Part shown: positions 8,344-16,968 of the stretch, piece after piece
Layout of the letters: every line of letters begins with the position of its first letter
Numbering within the stretch: the first letter of the stretch is position 1
Origin: Ichthyosporea sp. XGB-2017a
Taxonomy: Eukaryota > Opisthokonta > Ichthyosporea
Length of the DNA: 25,276 nucleotides
Direction of reading: 5' to 3'
Assembly (NCBI GenBank): GCA_002811675.1
Contig: PDIM01000053.1
Location: forward strand, 1 to 25,276
The notes under the pieces: generated by a model
What the model was told of the DNA's origin: nothing
What the model saw: only the letters and a program-made list of their open reading frames with translations
Databases searched by the model: none
Position numbers and translations under genes: made by a program

Positions 8344-8564
8344 CGCAGTGGACCTTGTGATTGGGGATTGTTAAACCGATTGCTTCATATCGCCCTCCCT
8401 TTTTAATTTCGAGGAGTTCTTGGTTTTCATTGTTGCTGCTCGCTCTTTCTTTATTTGATAAAAAAAAAAAATAGTCTTTAATTTTTTGCAAAGGTTGAAG
8501 ATTTTAATATAATCAAAGATAATCGGGAAAGAGAGTCGGGAAAGAGAGATCTACAAAAGGTGAT

Positions 8565-8589
8565 AGAGAGAGAGAGAGAGAGAGAGAGA
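8565..8589. repeat. (AG)n microsatellite
   Basis: About 12 AG units lie in the 5' leader just before ATG 8614. The repeat is in frame with the downstream gene and would encode Arg-Glu repeats, but that extension opens only with GTG, so it is probably untranslated. Confidence 0.85.
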
Positions 8590-8613
8590 AGTGAGAAAGT
8601 GAGAAAAGAAAAT

Positions 8614-10785
8614 ATGCAAGATAAGGAAAAAGATAACTGTTTGCGTTCAAGAATGCAACTAAAACAAGACAACTGTAACATTCCTTCTCGCCTTCCGCGA
8701 GAGTTCTTTCAGCCAGAAAATGAGCCCCTATGGAATCATTTCTCCACCCATGTGTGCGATATAGACCACAACACTCCTTGTCACCCCCGTTCCAAAATGA
8801 CACTCGCTGGGTTTTGGAAGGACTGCGTAGCTTTGTTGAAGCACTTAATATTAACTTCCCCTGCTCGTGCCTGGTGGTCCTTTAAGACAATCCTAGAGTC
8901 CATCTTTGCCAATATCCCTGTGGTGCTTTGCTCCCTTCTCCCGCTTGTCTTTTTTGCGTTTGCGATGGCTTTCATTGCTCTGCTTTATTTCTTGGTCTCT
9001 CACGGTGTGTTAGGCGAATTTTATGTGAGCCTTGTAGCTCTTCCTTCGGCCAGTTTCTTTTCCTGGAAGGATTCCTTATCTCCCTCTGTGCCTGTTGCAC
9101 CTAATGTGGAAAGCTTTACCTTTTTATTTGATTCTCATTCCTTTAATGAATCTTACAGGAGTTTGTATGACCAGGCCTTAAAAGAAGCATCGAATGACAC
9201 GGAAAAACATTGCATGATTTTTGATGCAAACGTGGATGTGACCACCATTGGAAGCTTCGCTTATCCCATTTATAAATTTGCACGCTTCTTCCAGAGAAAC
9301 GATAGCACTTTAGCCGATGCCATAAGCGATAATAGTCCACCCGATGCCATTTTGCCTACATGGAGCCTTAACGTCCATTTTGTCGAGCGAGAGCGGTCGC
9401 TCTTCAGCATCAGTAAAGAAGAACAAAGTAAATTGATAGCCTTATTCAATTTGTCCTTGCCAGAAGGGCACAAAGTTGACTCCGAGAAATCCTTTTCAAC
9501 AATGGCTTTAAGCACAGGCAATGGTGACCTGTTTAGCAACGATGATGTTTTTTTAAACTTTGAGCGATTTGGCGAAGACCCCGTGTACACGAATGTATAC
9601 TTGAAGGAGTTGCAAATGGAAATGTTTGCTATAGCTTTGTATGGAAAAGTCTTTTATGGACGTGTTGTTCCTTTTAGCCCCCTGGCCTTTACGGGTGAAA
9701 AAGTTCTTAAAAGTAGCGTTGCAAACTCCACTGCGGACTACTCATGCTTTAATTCTACCACACGCTCATCGAATTGTTCTCTTGTGGAATACACTCGTAG
9801 ACTGTGTGCGGATGTAGATTTTCTTGAGTCCACAGAGATGGTACACCTTGCCACAAGTATTCCAATGGCCAAGCCAAGAGGCGAAAGGGCTCAGAACAAG
9901 GGACAGTGCTCCACCATTGCAGTTAATCCTGTTAACAACTATAATCAAATGGCCATGTTGGCCCAAAGTAAAGATACTAGCTCCCCTGTCTTTGCAGAGT
10001 TAACCAAATTGAGTGTATCTGAGAAGCAGGAGATATGCAAGCGATGGGTGGAGAAACCAATTGAGGGCAAAGTTATCCCTTTTGAATCCATCTGTGACGG
10101 CTGTGTTTCGGGTCACACCGATGAAACCAAAAAAGAAGAGAAAGCCGAATCAGATGAAGTGGAGTCATCGGTATTTTCTGAATTCAGCCTTAAGTGGTTA
10201 TTAGACATAATTGTCTACGAGCTCATTGTAAGTTCTGTTGCAGTATGGCTCTTACACTTGTCATTAGCCTGGCTCCGCACATTCTTTTACTCGTTATTTT
10301 CCGGGCAAGGCATTTCCGTGGGATTTGCCATGCGCTTACACTTCAATATTTTATCCTTGTCAAGCGTGGTACCCGTAGTTGTAGCGGTCAGCCTATTCAA
10401 CTTCACTCTAGAACGTTTGTCCCAATACCCATATTTTAAAGATATACTTGATTCTTCTTTAGTGTCTTACATGCCCTCTTTGCCTTCCGTCGTTTTCGCG
10501 GTAGGGTACACGCTCGCGCTTGTATTTGCACAATACATGTATCTCCGAAGTATCGCACTTTCATGTATTAATCTCCCCGAAGCATCGTTTTCTAGTCTTT
10601 TAAAATATCATTCTTTTTCTGTAGTGTCCGTTCTTGTAGTGGTGCACTTTTTACATGTTGCAGGACTTGACTGGAGTTTGTACCAACTGTATTTACTCTT
10701 TGTGTATCTCCCGTCACATGTTCAACCCCCTTTGATCGTAAAGGAGACCGAGCTGAAATTCCAGAAGGAAAAGCGGATGCTGTAA
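8614..10785 (+). CDS. Polytopic membrane protein of unknown family (paralog of 5629-7776)
   Basis: 723 residues from ATG 8614. In-frame ATGs at 8653 and 8797 are alternative starts; the last would give a shorter tail before the first helix. One strong hydrophobic segment at about 101-129 is followed by a large loop (about 150-525) with many NxS/T sequons (NESY, NDTE, NDST, NLSL, NSTA, NSTT, NCSL). About five hydrophobic segments follow, near 528-560, 575-597, 628-648, 667-684 and 690-703. Shared blocks with the neighbour are YKFARFFQRNDST, LPTWSLNV, ELQMEMF, LSVSEKQEICKRWVEKPI and YSLFSGQGISV, so the two are ancient duplicates in inverted orientation. An acidic/Lys insertion (KKEEKAESDEVE) lies just before the helix bundle and is absent from the partner. 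No known family or catalytic motif is recognised. Confidence 0.86.
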   Translation: MQDKEKDNCLRSRMQLKQDNCNIPSRLPREFFQPENEPLWNHFSTHVCDIDHNTPCHPRSKMTLAGFWKDCVALLKHLILTSPARAWWSFKTILESIFANIPVVLCSLLPLVFFAFAMAFIALLYFLVSHGVLGEFYVSLVALPSASFFSWKDSLSPSVPVAPNVESFTFLFDSHSFNESYRSLYDQALKEASNDTEKHCMIFDANVDVTTIGSFAYPIYKFARFFQRNDSTLADAISDNSPPDAILPTWSLNVHFVERERSLFSISKEEQSKLIALFNLSLPEGHKVDSEKSFSTMALSTGNGDLFSNDDVFLNFERFGEDPVYTNVYLKELQMEMFAIALYGKVFYGRVVPFSPLAFTGEKVLKSSVANSTADYSCFNSTTRSSNCSLVEYTRRLCADVDFLESTEMVHLATSIPMAKPRGERAQNKGQCSTIAVNPVNNYNQMAMLAQSKDTSSPVFAELTKLSVSEKQEICKRWVEKPIEGKVIPFESICDGCVSGHTDETKKEEKAESDEVESSVFSEFSLKWLLDIIVYELIVSSVAVWLLHLSLAWLRTFFYSLFSGQGISVGFAMRLHFNILSLSSVVPVVVAVSLFNFTLERLSQYPYFKDILDSSLVSYMPSLPSVVFAVGYTLALVFAQYMYLRSIALSCINLPEASFSSLLKYHSFSVVSVLVVVHFLHVAGLDWSLYQLYLLFVYLPSHVQPPLIVKETELKFQKEKRML

Positions 10786-10853
10786 GGGGTCTCTCATAGC
10801 AAAAAAGAAATTAACCAAGAACATGACCATCTTTTGCGGAGTATTATAAAACG

Positions 10854-10859
10854 AATAAA
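10854..10859 (+). terminator. AATAAA polyadenylation signal of the 723-residue membrane protein gene
   Basis: AATAAA lies 69 nt after the TAA stop at 10783-10785, in the 264 bp spacer between this gene and the convergent FkbM gene. Nothing else was found in that spacer. Confidence 0.55.
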
Positions 10860-11010
10860 CTGACCTATGTCAAGGATATTGGTTCAGAGAAATATGTTGG
10901 GAATCACATCCCTTCCAGTCTTTATTTCAAGGACTTTTCTTCACAGCAATGTGTTGACTACACTCGAGCAAGCCACCAAACACTCTTCAGTTTTTTCGTG
11001 CATAGTAAAT

Positions 11011-11016
11011 TTTATT
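11011..11016 (-). terminator. AATAAA polyadenylation signal of the tetra-FkbM gene
   Basis: On the minus strand AATAAA lies 34 nt after the stop at 11050-11052. Its position fits a short 3' UTR, as seen for neighbours. Confidence 0.55.
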
Positions 11017-11049
11017 TGTGAATCACATTTCGTGATAGGTATGTACATA

Positions 11050-14000
11050 CTAATGTTTTTGGATAAATGTGAAGTCCCTATATCTATCATTCTTCAATTT
11101 TTTCAAAGCTGCCAATGCGGTGTCCATGTTCCTTACAGTGCCGTTCTCAATCCATGCATAATTATGGTTGTACAGCCATTTCATAACGTTCACTTGACCG
11201 CCCCGTAATTCCACGATAGCCAATTCAGTCTTAAGCTTTCCAAAGTAGTTGTTACCAGTCGCAATCGCTTGCCACTCAGACCCTTCAATGTCCAACTTTG
11301 TGAATACGGTGTGTTCCTTAATATGATCATCAATTCGCAGTGTTTGCACCTTTTCATTTCCCTCCGCTGTCATCTCAGTACCTCCAATATTTCCTTCAAG
11401 ACTGGTGTAAGACATTTCGCCAGGCTGTTCACTAATTGCTCCGTGTACAACTTGAATGAGTTGCGGAAAATCTTCATTCAAGGCAATTGTTTCCTTCAAC
11501 ATACCCACAACCTCTTTCTGCATTTCAAACATCACAACCCGGCATCCAAAGGCAGCAGACGTAAACCCGTGATAGCCCACATTTGCACCGATATCAGCAA
11601 CAAGAGGACGTTCAGCGAGAGGTACTCCGGCATTTTTCGCGTCCAAGCACTTCTTCAGAACATTATTAGAGCAGAGCTGCTTGGTCAATTCAGGTTCCCA
11701 ATTTCCGTAGTTTATCAAATGCGCAGAAACATAATTGTCTACAGCGGCAGTGAACACGTGCATATTCCACGACTTGGTGACATTTCCACATGTAGCATTG
11801 GCGACGATTGATTGGTGTCTCGACTGCCTATCGTCCATGCCCTTACCTTCGTCCCCGGAGGCTTGAGCAACCGCACGGAATTGAAAATCAGCATATGATT
11901 CCTTCTTGCGTCCTTCCATGCTCTTGAGTCGGTCCAATGCACTCTCCAAGGACTGCTCCTGATCATTCTCAAACCATTTGTAGCCATTGGCATACAACCA
12001 CTTCATCACATCCTTTTGGCTGCCTCGCAGCTCTACGATAGCCAATTCAGTCTTAAGCTTTCCAAAGTAGTTGTTACCAGTCGCAATCGCTTGCCACTCA
12101 GACCCTTCAATGTCCAACTTTGTGAATACGGTGTGTTCCTTAATATGATCATCAATTCGCAGTGTTTGCACCTTTTCATTTCCCTCCGCTGTCATCTCAG
12201 TACCTCCAATATTTCCTTCAAGACTGGTGTAAGACATTTCGCCAGGCTGTTCACTAATTGCTCCGTGTACAACTTGAATGAGTTGCGGAAAATCTTCATT
12301 CAAGGCAATTGTTTCCTTCAACATACCCACAACCTCTTTCTGCATTTCAAACATCACAACCCGGCATCCAAAGGCAGCAGACGTAAACCCGTGATAGCCC
12401 ACATTTGCACCGATATCAGCAACAAGAGGACGTTCAGCGAGAGGTACTCCGGCATTTTTCGCGTCCAAGCACTTCTTCAGAACATTATTAGAGCAGAGCT
12501 GCTTGGTCAATTCAGGTTCCCAATTTCCGTAGTTTATCAAATGCGCAGAAACATAATTGTCTACAGCGGCAGTGAACACGTGCATGTTCCACGACTTGGT
12601 GACATTTCCGCATGTAGCATTAGCGATAACGGATTGGTGTCTCGAGCTTTCACCCGCCTTTTCATTTGTACTCTTATTGTTTTCTTGTCCGACGGTTTTC
12701 GTAGCCAAACGAAATTCGAAATCTGCATAGGAGGATTTCTTTCGCCCATTCATGCTCTGGAGGCGCGAAAGGCCACTTTCTAAGGATTGCTCGTTGCCGT
12801 TGTCGAACCACTTATAGTCATTTTCGTAAAACCATTTAAATACGTCTTCCTGATTACCTCGCAATTCAACAATAGCCAAGTCCGTTTTCAACTTTCCAAA
12901 GTAGTTGGTACCCGTCGCAATCGCCTGCCACTCAGACCCTTCCACATCAAGCTTTGTAAATAAGGTGTGCTCGTTGACATATTCATCCACGCGAACCGTC
13001 TTAACCTTTTCATTCCCCTTTGTTGTGAGTTCTGTTCCTCCGATATTTCCTTCCAGACTAGTGTACGACATTTCTCCCGGCTCCTCACTAATAGCTCCGT
13101 GCACTATGGTGATGAGGTCAGAAAAGGCTTTGTTCGCAGCAACAGTCCTTTCTAGCATATTCACAACTTCTTTTTGCATTTCGAACATAACAACACGGCA
13201 TCCATACGCAGCCGCGGTAAAGCCATGATAGCCCACATTGGAACCAATATCTGCCACAAGCGGCCTTTGCGAAGGTGCAACACCCCACTGACGGGCGTCC
13301 ATGCACTTTCGAAGCACCTTATTTTCGCACAATGTTTCAGTGATGGACGATTCCCAATTTCCGTATTTGATAAGATGAGCTGATACATATTTGTCAACGT
13401 TGGGATTAAAAACCTCCATTTCCCATGCTTCATGGTGCTCACCACAATTAGCTTTTGCTATGATGGGCCGAGTGCGCCCATTGTCCACTTTTCTGGAAAT
13501 ATCTCCATTTCGGAACACAAAATCAGTGTACGAGTTGTTTTTCAAGCTCTGAAGTTCACTAATTGCCTTAAACTTGCTTTGTTCCCGTGATTTGGAAATC
13601 CATTTGTAGCCATGATCATAGAACCATTCCAATACATCCTGTTGGTTCTTGCGCAGCTCAACAATAGCCAAGTCGGTTCGCAGTTTGGCAAAATAGTCAT
13701 TACCAGTAACAATTGCCTGCCACTCAGACCCTTCAATGTCCAGCTTTGTGAATAAAGTGTGCTCCTTAACATAATCATCCACCCGAAGAGTCTTCACCTT
13801 TTCATTTCCTTCAGTGGACATTTCTGTACCTCCAATATTTCCTTCCAGGCTAGTGTACGACATCTCACCAGCCTGCTCACTAATGGCCCCGTGGACAACT
13901 GTAATTAGCTCATTGAAGCCTTTGTTCATAGCGATCGTATTTTTGAGCATCAAAACAACTTGCTTTTGCATTTCGAACATCACCACACGGCAACCAAATG

Positions 14001-16149
14001 CTGCTGCTGTGAAGCCGTGATAGCCCACATTAGCACCAATATCCGCCACCAAAGGGCGTTTGGCAGCGGGCACACCAGAGTTCCGCGCATGGAGACACTG
14101 TTGCAAAACGTTATTAAGACACAACTGCCTGGTTAACTCCTCTTCCCACACACCTTTCTTAATCAAGTGTGTCGACACAAAATTATCCACCTCTGAAGTA
14201 AAAACTTCCATTTTCCATTCCTCCGTCCATCCACGGCAAGATGCGTGTACTTTAGCAACCTCTGAGGCAGATGTACTATCCAATGGCAGACCGAGAGACG
14301 CGCTGGAGATGGTACCCGAGTCACCGGTGAGAGAAGCGCTAGAGATGGTACCCGAGTCACCGGTCCTACGAGGACCGGAAAGAATGCATATTGCAAATCC
14401 CAAAAACAAAGCCCCGATAAAAATGAAAAGTGCCTTTGCTTGCCCCTTATCACTTGAACTTTCTTTGGCACGAGACTGCTTGTAGCGAACACTGCGACTA
14501 ATAACAGAAACTAAACAAGAGCAAAGGAGAAGTGTGAATCCAGCATAAAGCATGCCAGGAAACCCAATACCAACATCATCTCCCTTCTGATGAATGGCAT
14601 TGGAGCCATTGGTTGAAGCAAAAGTAGACAAGTGCATAACCAAAACCATCAATACTTTGAGAAGAGAGTGGAACAAGGTGTGAGTAAGTAGGGATGTGAC
14701 AGCAAGAGCACAAAATGCACTACAATGCATAGCGAGGAATGAAAGACCTGCAGTCGAATAGGACCTAAAGGGCATATCAAGAGCTCTTCCCGGGGAGCCA
14801 CTGGTGATGTAAAATTGATAAAATGACACACACAGGAAAGCAGGGAAGCAAAGAACAAGAAATCTCTCAGCAGCCACGGCGATGCTCTTTAGCACATTTT
14901 GATACTGAGAGCGGCGCCTTATGGTAGAGTTTTTACGAGTTGGCAATTGCTCTGGCCATTCCTCAATATCAGCTAGAAACGGCTTCGCCGACAATACAGA
15001 ATTAGCTGAAATTGTAGAGTCTACAGAATTCATAGAGGGATGCTTTGCCGTCTTCTTTAGCTGACTGGGCGATTGCCCATGACGCATTAAGGATGCCTCA
15101 CCAATCTCTTCTCCTTCAGAAGAACTCTGAGCAAAAGAACTGTTATCCCAATCGGCGGCATCCTCTTCCACATTCCGAACCCCCGAATAACCCCTTTGTG
15201 ACTGGCAACCGCTCCCATCGTGCATTTTCGCCCATCCACTAGCCCCATTGTCCTCCCCACTACCACCACTTATATCCATAACTCCACGAGACTTTGCCAT
15301 TAAAGTCGCATATACAATATTCCGTGCTTGATACAACAAGCAAGAGCCCAACCCGACTAACAGCCCTGTGCTAATGCTGAATGCACCAAAGCTCAATCGA
15401 TGTGTATGCCCAGAAGCAAGCGCAGCCTCCTGAAGATATGATTCTGAAATGATCAACGATCCCAAAGTGGTTAGTACGGCCAGAACCAATGGCAAGGGGG
15501 CCAAAACTTCCTTCCCAATCAATGCTATCGGCGATTCCTTTGCATTACCTCCATTCCCTCGACCAATAATCCAAACACCCCCAAACAACAACAACACGCA
15601 CATTTGCGGGTCCATGGCAGCTGTAAACTGCATCACTCGCAGCGCCTGACGCGCCACGGAAGACCCAGCCTTGTCACCATTGTAAATGTTGTCACTGGCC
15701 AGTATGAACTCATTCAGGAGCAACGCAGCAGTGCCAAAAAGCGCACCTCCAAGAATCATCACAGGGTGACTTACTTCCCCCCAGAAGGCGATAAAAAAAT
15801 CACTCAAAGAGCCAACAGAAGTAGAAGTAGAGGAAGCAGAAGAAGAGGAAGAACAGAAACGGTTCATTGCTGGTTGAACCAATAAATATCTCACAACAAA
15901 ATAACAAAAACAAACCACCACTCCCATCCACAATTGTGCACTGGTCAGCAACAACACAAACTCCTCCTGGGAACCAGCACCACTGCTCTTACTCTGCTCC
16001 AGATACGTCTGCTGCAAGGAGGACGCATAGAACACTGCAGCCAGCAGCCACACACACAACACAGGCACTGCAAGAGGCAATAACTGTGGTCTCTTCAGTA
16101 CACGAGGTGCATTTTGAAGACGATAACTAGTTGAGTCACTACCAAACAT
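11050..16149 (-). CDS. Polytopic membrane protein fused to four tandem FkbM-type SAM-dependent methyltransferase domains
   Basis: 1699 residues from ATG 16149. The N-terminal part has about 11 hydrophobic segments, near residues 23-43, 64-90, 126-148, 182-197, 215-235, 253-273, 424-446, 465-488, 490-511, 528-551 and 573-591. A Ser-rich hydrophilic loop lies at about 286-420. A linker with two copies of TGDSGTISSASL (596-619) leads to four homologous domains at about 638-882, 901-1144, 1177-1421 and 1451-1696. Each has the SAM-binding VADIG(A/S)NVGYHG motif, FEMQ after the second strand, and F(T)KLD(I/V)EGSEW, typical of FkbM (Methyltransf_21) O-methyltransferases that commonly modify sugars or natural products. 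Each also has conserved Cys residues (CG/CR at the start, LCxxxVLxxC), suggesting a luminal or extracellular location. All four keep the SAM motifs, so none looks dead. Domains 3 and 4 are almost identical. The membrane part is not recognised. Confidence 0.92.
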   Translation of the reverse strand: MFGSDSTSYRLQNAPRVLKRPQLLPLAVPVLCVWLLAAVFYASSLQQTYLEQSKSSGAGSQEEFVLLLTSAQLWMGVVVCFCYFVVRYLLVQPAMNRFCSSSSSASSTSTSVGSLSDFFIAFWGEVSHPVMILGGALFGTAALLLNEFILASDNIYNGDKAGSSVARQALRVMQFTAAMDPQMCVLLLFGGVWIIGRGNGGNAKESPIALIGKEVLAPLPLVLAVLTTLGSLIISESYLQEAALASGHTHRLSFGAFSISTGLLVGLGSCLLYQARNIVYATLMAKSRGVMDISGGSGEDNGASGWAKMHDGSGCQSQRGYSGVRNVEEDAADWDNSSFAQSSSEGEEIGEASLMRHGQSPSQLKKTAKHPSMNSVDSTISANSVLSAKPFLADIEEWPEQLPTRKNSTIRRRSQYQNVLKSIAVAAERFLVLCFPAFLCVSFYQFYITSGSPGRALDMPFRSYSTAGLSFLAMHCSAFCALAVTSLLTHTLFHSLLKVLMVLVMHLSTFASTNGSNAIHQKGDDVGIGFPGMLYAGFTLLLCSCLVSVISRSVRYKQSRAKESSSDKGQAKALFIFIGALFLGFAICILSGPRRTGDSGTISSASLTGDSGTISSASLGLPLDSTSASEVAKVHASCRGWTEEWKMEVFTSEVDNFVSTHLIKKGVWEEELTRQLCLNNVLQQCLHARNSGVPAAKRPLVADIGANVGYHGFTAAAFGCRVVMFEMQKQVVLMLKNTIAMNKGFNELITVVHGAISEQAGEMSYTSLEGNIGGTEMSTEGNEKVKTLRVDDYVKEHTLFTKLDIEGSEWQAIVTGNDYFAKLRTDLAIVELRKNQQDVLEWFYDHGYKWISKSREQSKFKAISELQSLKNNSYTDFVFRNGDISRKVDNGRTRPIIAKANCGEHHEAWEMEVFNPNVDKYVSAHLIKYGNWESSITETLCENKVLRKCMDARQWGVAPSQRPLVADIGSNVGYHGFTAAAYGCRVVMFEMQKEVVNMLERTVAANKAFSDLITIVHGAISEEPGEMSYTSLEGNIGGTELTTKGNEKVKTVRVDEYVNEHTLFTKLDVEGSEWQAIATGTNYFGKLKTDLAIVELRGNQEDVFKWFYENDYKWFDNGNEQSLESGLSRLQSMNGRKKSSYADFEFRLATKTVGQENNKSTNEKAGESSRHQSVIANATCGNVTKSWNMHVFTAAVDNYVSAHLINYGNWEPELTKQLCSNNVLKKCLDAKNAGVPLAERPLVADIGANVGYHGFTSAAFGCRVVMFEMQKEVVGMLKETIALNEDFPQLIQVVHGAISEQPGEMSYTSLEGNIGGTEMTAEGNEKVQTLRIDDHIKEHTVFTKLDIEGSEWQAIATGNNYFGKLKTELAIVELRGSQKDVMKWLYANGYKWFENDQEQSLESALDRLKSMEGRKKESYADFQFRAVAQASGDEGKGMDDRQSRHQSIVANATCGNVTKSWNMHVFTAAVDNYVSAHLINYGNWEPELTKQLCSNNVLKKCLDAKNAGVPLAERPLVADIGANVGYHGFTSAAFGCRVVMFEMQKEVVGMLKETIALNEDFPQLIQVVHGAISEQPGEMSYTSLEGNIGGTEMTAEGNEKVQTLRIDDHIKEHTVFTKLDIEGSEWQAIATGNNYFGKLKTELAIVELRGGQVNVMKWLYNHNYAWIENGTVRNMDTALAALKKLKNDRYRDFTFIQKH
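11213..11763 (-). repeat. Long direct repeat, copy A (FkbM domain 4)
   Basis: By eye, 551 bp match 12035-12585 without a difference at an offset of 822 bp. Single differences begin at 11764 and on the other side before 11213. The tract covers most of FkbM domain 4. Confidence 0.9.
12035..12585 (-). repeat. Long direct repeat, copy B (FkbM domain 3)
   Basis: Partner of 11213-11763, covering FkbM domain 3. Domains 1 and 2 are clearly diverged from it at DNA level, so the identity of 3 and 4 reflects a recent duplication or gene conversion rather than constraint. Confidence 0.9.
14293..14364 (-). repeat. 36-bp tandem repeat, two copies, in the FkbM-protein linker
   Basis: Copies 14293-14328 and 14329-14364 differ at a few bases and both encode TGDSGTISSASL. 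The repeat lies between the last membrane segment and the first methyltransferase domain, as a Ser/Thr-rich spacer that could expand or contract in frame. Confidence 0.85.
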
Positions 16150-16703
16150 TGTTATTCACTTCAAGGATATTATAATAGAGTTGCTAATTCTTTCTTTCTT
16201 TTTTCTTTTTGTTTTCGTTTTGTTTTTTTTGTTTTTTTTTTCTTTTGATTTCCCCACACACAACAACAAAATAAAACAAAAGAAAAAGAAAAATCAGTAA
16301 AGGGTGTGAGAAACAGACGCTATCTCTTTTAACTAATGAATAAAATCGTTCTCGATTTCTACGAGTCTTTTCTCAAACTTTCTTTTCTTTTGTTTTCCCC
16401 CGTCTTTACAACAACAACAAACAAAAAGGATCCTCTTGTTCCTTTTCCTTTTCTCTTCCTTTCTTTTAGATTTCAAAAATCTCTTTTTATCTCTTTGTTC
16501 TTCACTTCTCAGTGCGCTTTTAATTTAATTTGTGTGTATAAGTTTTAAAACTCACAAAGATATTAAAGAGTTTTAAGGGAAAATAATTTCATCACACTTT
16601 TGTCCTTGTTTTATTTAATTGATTATGAGAAGAATTTAGTATTGTGGCTTTCTTATTTCATTTAAATATAGCGCCGCATCAGCTGGAGAAAGACAGCTCT
16701 AGT

Positions 16704-16784
16704 GGAGGAGGAAGCCAGCTATCATAAGCAGCTAACTATAAGGGAGGAGGAAGCTGCCAGCTATCATAAGCAGCTAACTATAAG
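16704..16784. repeat. Tandem repeat, two copies of about 39 and 42 bp
   Basis: Copy 1 is 16704-16742 and copy 2 is 16743-16784. They match except for a 3-nt CTG insertion in copy 2. Each contains CCAGCTATCATAAG and CAGCTAACTATAAG. Confidence 0.85.
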
Positions 16785-16836
16785 GCCAAGGGGGGGATGT
16801 TTCTGGTCAAAATGTGCGCATGGTCGTCCACCAGCA

Positions 16837-16851
16837 GAGCTACAGTAGCTC
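16837..16851. repeat. Palindrome GAGCTAC-A-GTAGCTC
   Basis: Perfect 7-bp arms around one central base. A near-identical palindrome occurs at 16956-16968, about 119 bp away, in the region upstream of the FkbM gene. Likely dimeric binding sites; inferred. Confidence 0.55.
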
Positions 16852-16955
16852 ACGCCCACCGCCCAGTACCGCGCCCATGCATGCAGCATGGCCAGTACTC
16901 GCTCTATAGTAATCCGCGAAGTACGCGTTAATATAATACGTACCACCTATATCTC

Positions 16956-16968
16956 AGCTACTGTAGCT
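16956..16968. repeat. Palindrome AGCTAC-T-GTAGCT
   Basis: Perfect 6-bp arms around one base, sharing the AGCTAC-N-GTAGCT core with the element at 16837-16851. A further AGCTAC follows at 16971-16976. Confidence 0.55.

Larger units (their letters stand above)
7777..8613. promoter_or_regulatory. Shared divergent promoter region of the two paralogous membrane proteins
   Basis: This 837 bp AT-rich spacer separates two head-to-head starts. It has a CCAAT-type box in inverse orientation (TGATTGGTC near 8040), a perfect inverted repeat (8325-8343), an A run (8460-8471), a possible TATA (AATATAAT near 8506-8513) about 100 bp before ATG 8614, and a GA microsatellite (8565-8589). No coding frame of interest is present. 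Divergent placement could allow co-regulation. Confidence 0.55.

Noticed and set aside
8560-8613. N-terminal Arg-Glu repeat extension of the 723-residue protein
   Set aside because: Encoded by a microsatellite and opened only by GTG; the ATG at 8614 is preferred in a eukaryote.
10867-11208. 113-codon ATG frame on the plus strand
   Set aside because: Its second half is antisense to the conserved FkbM domain 4; no family features and no promoter signal.
16336-16548. Phe/Leu-rich 70-codon plus-strand frame
   Set aside because: Product of a pyrimidine-rich tract in the FkbM upstream region.
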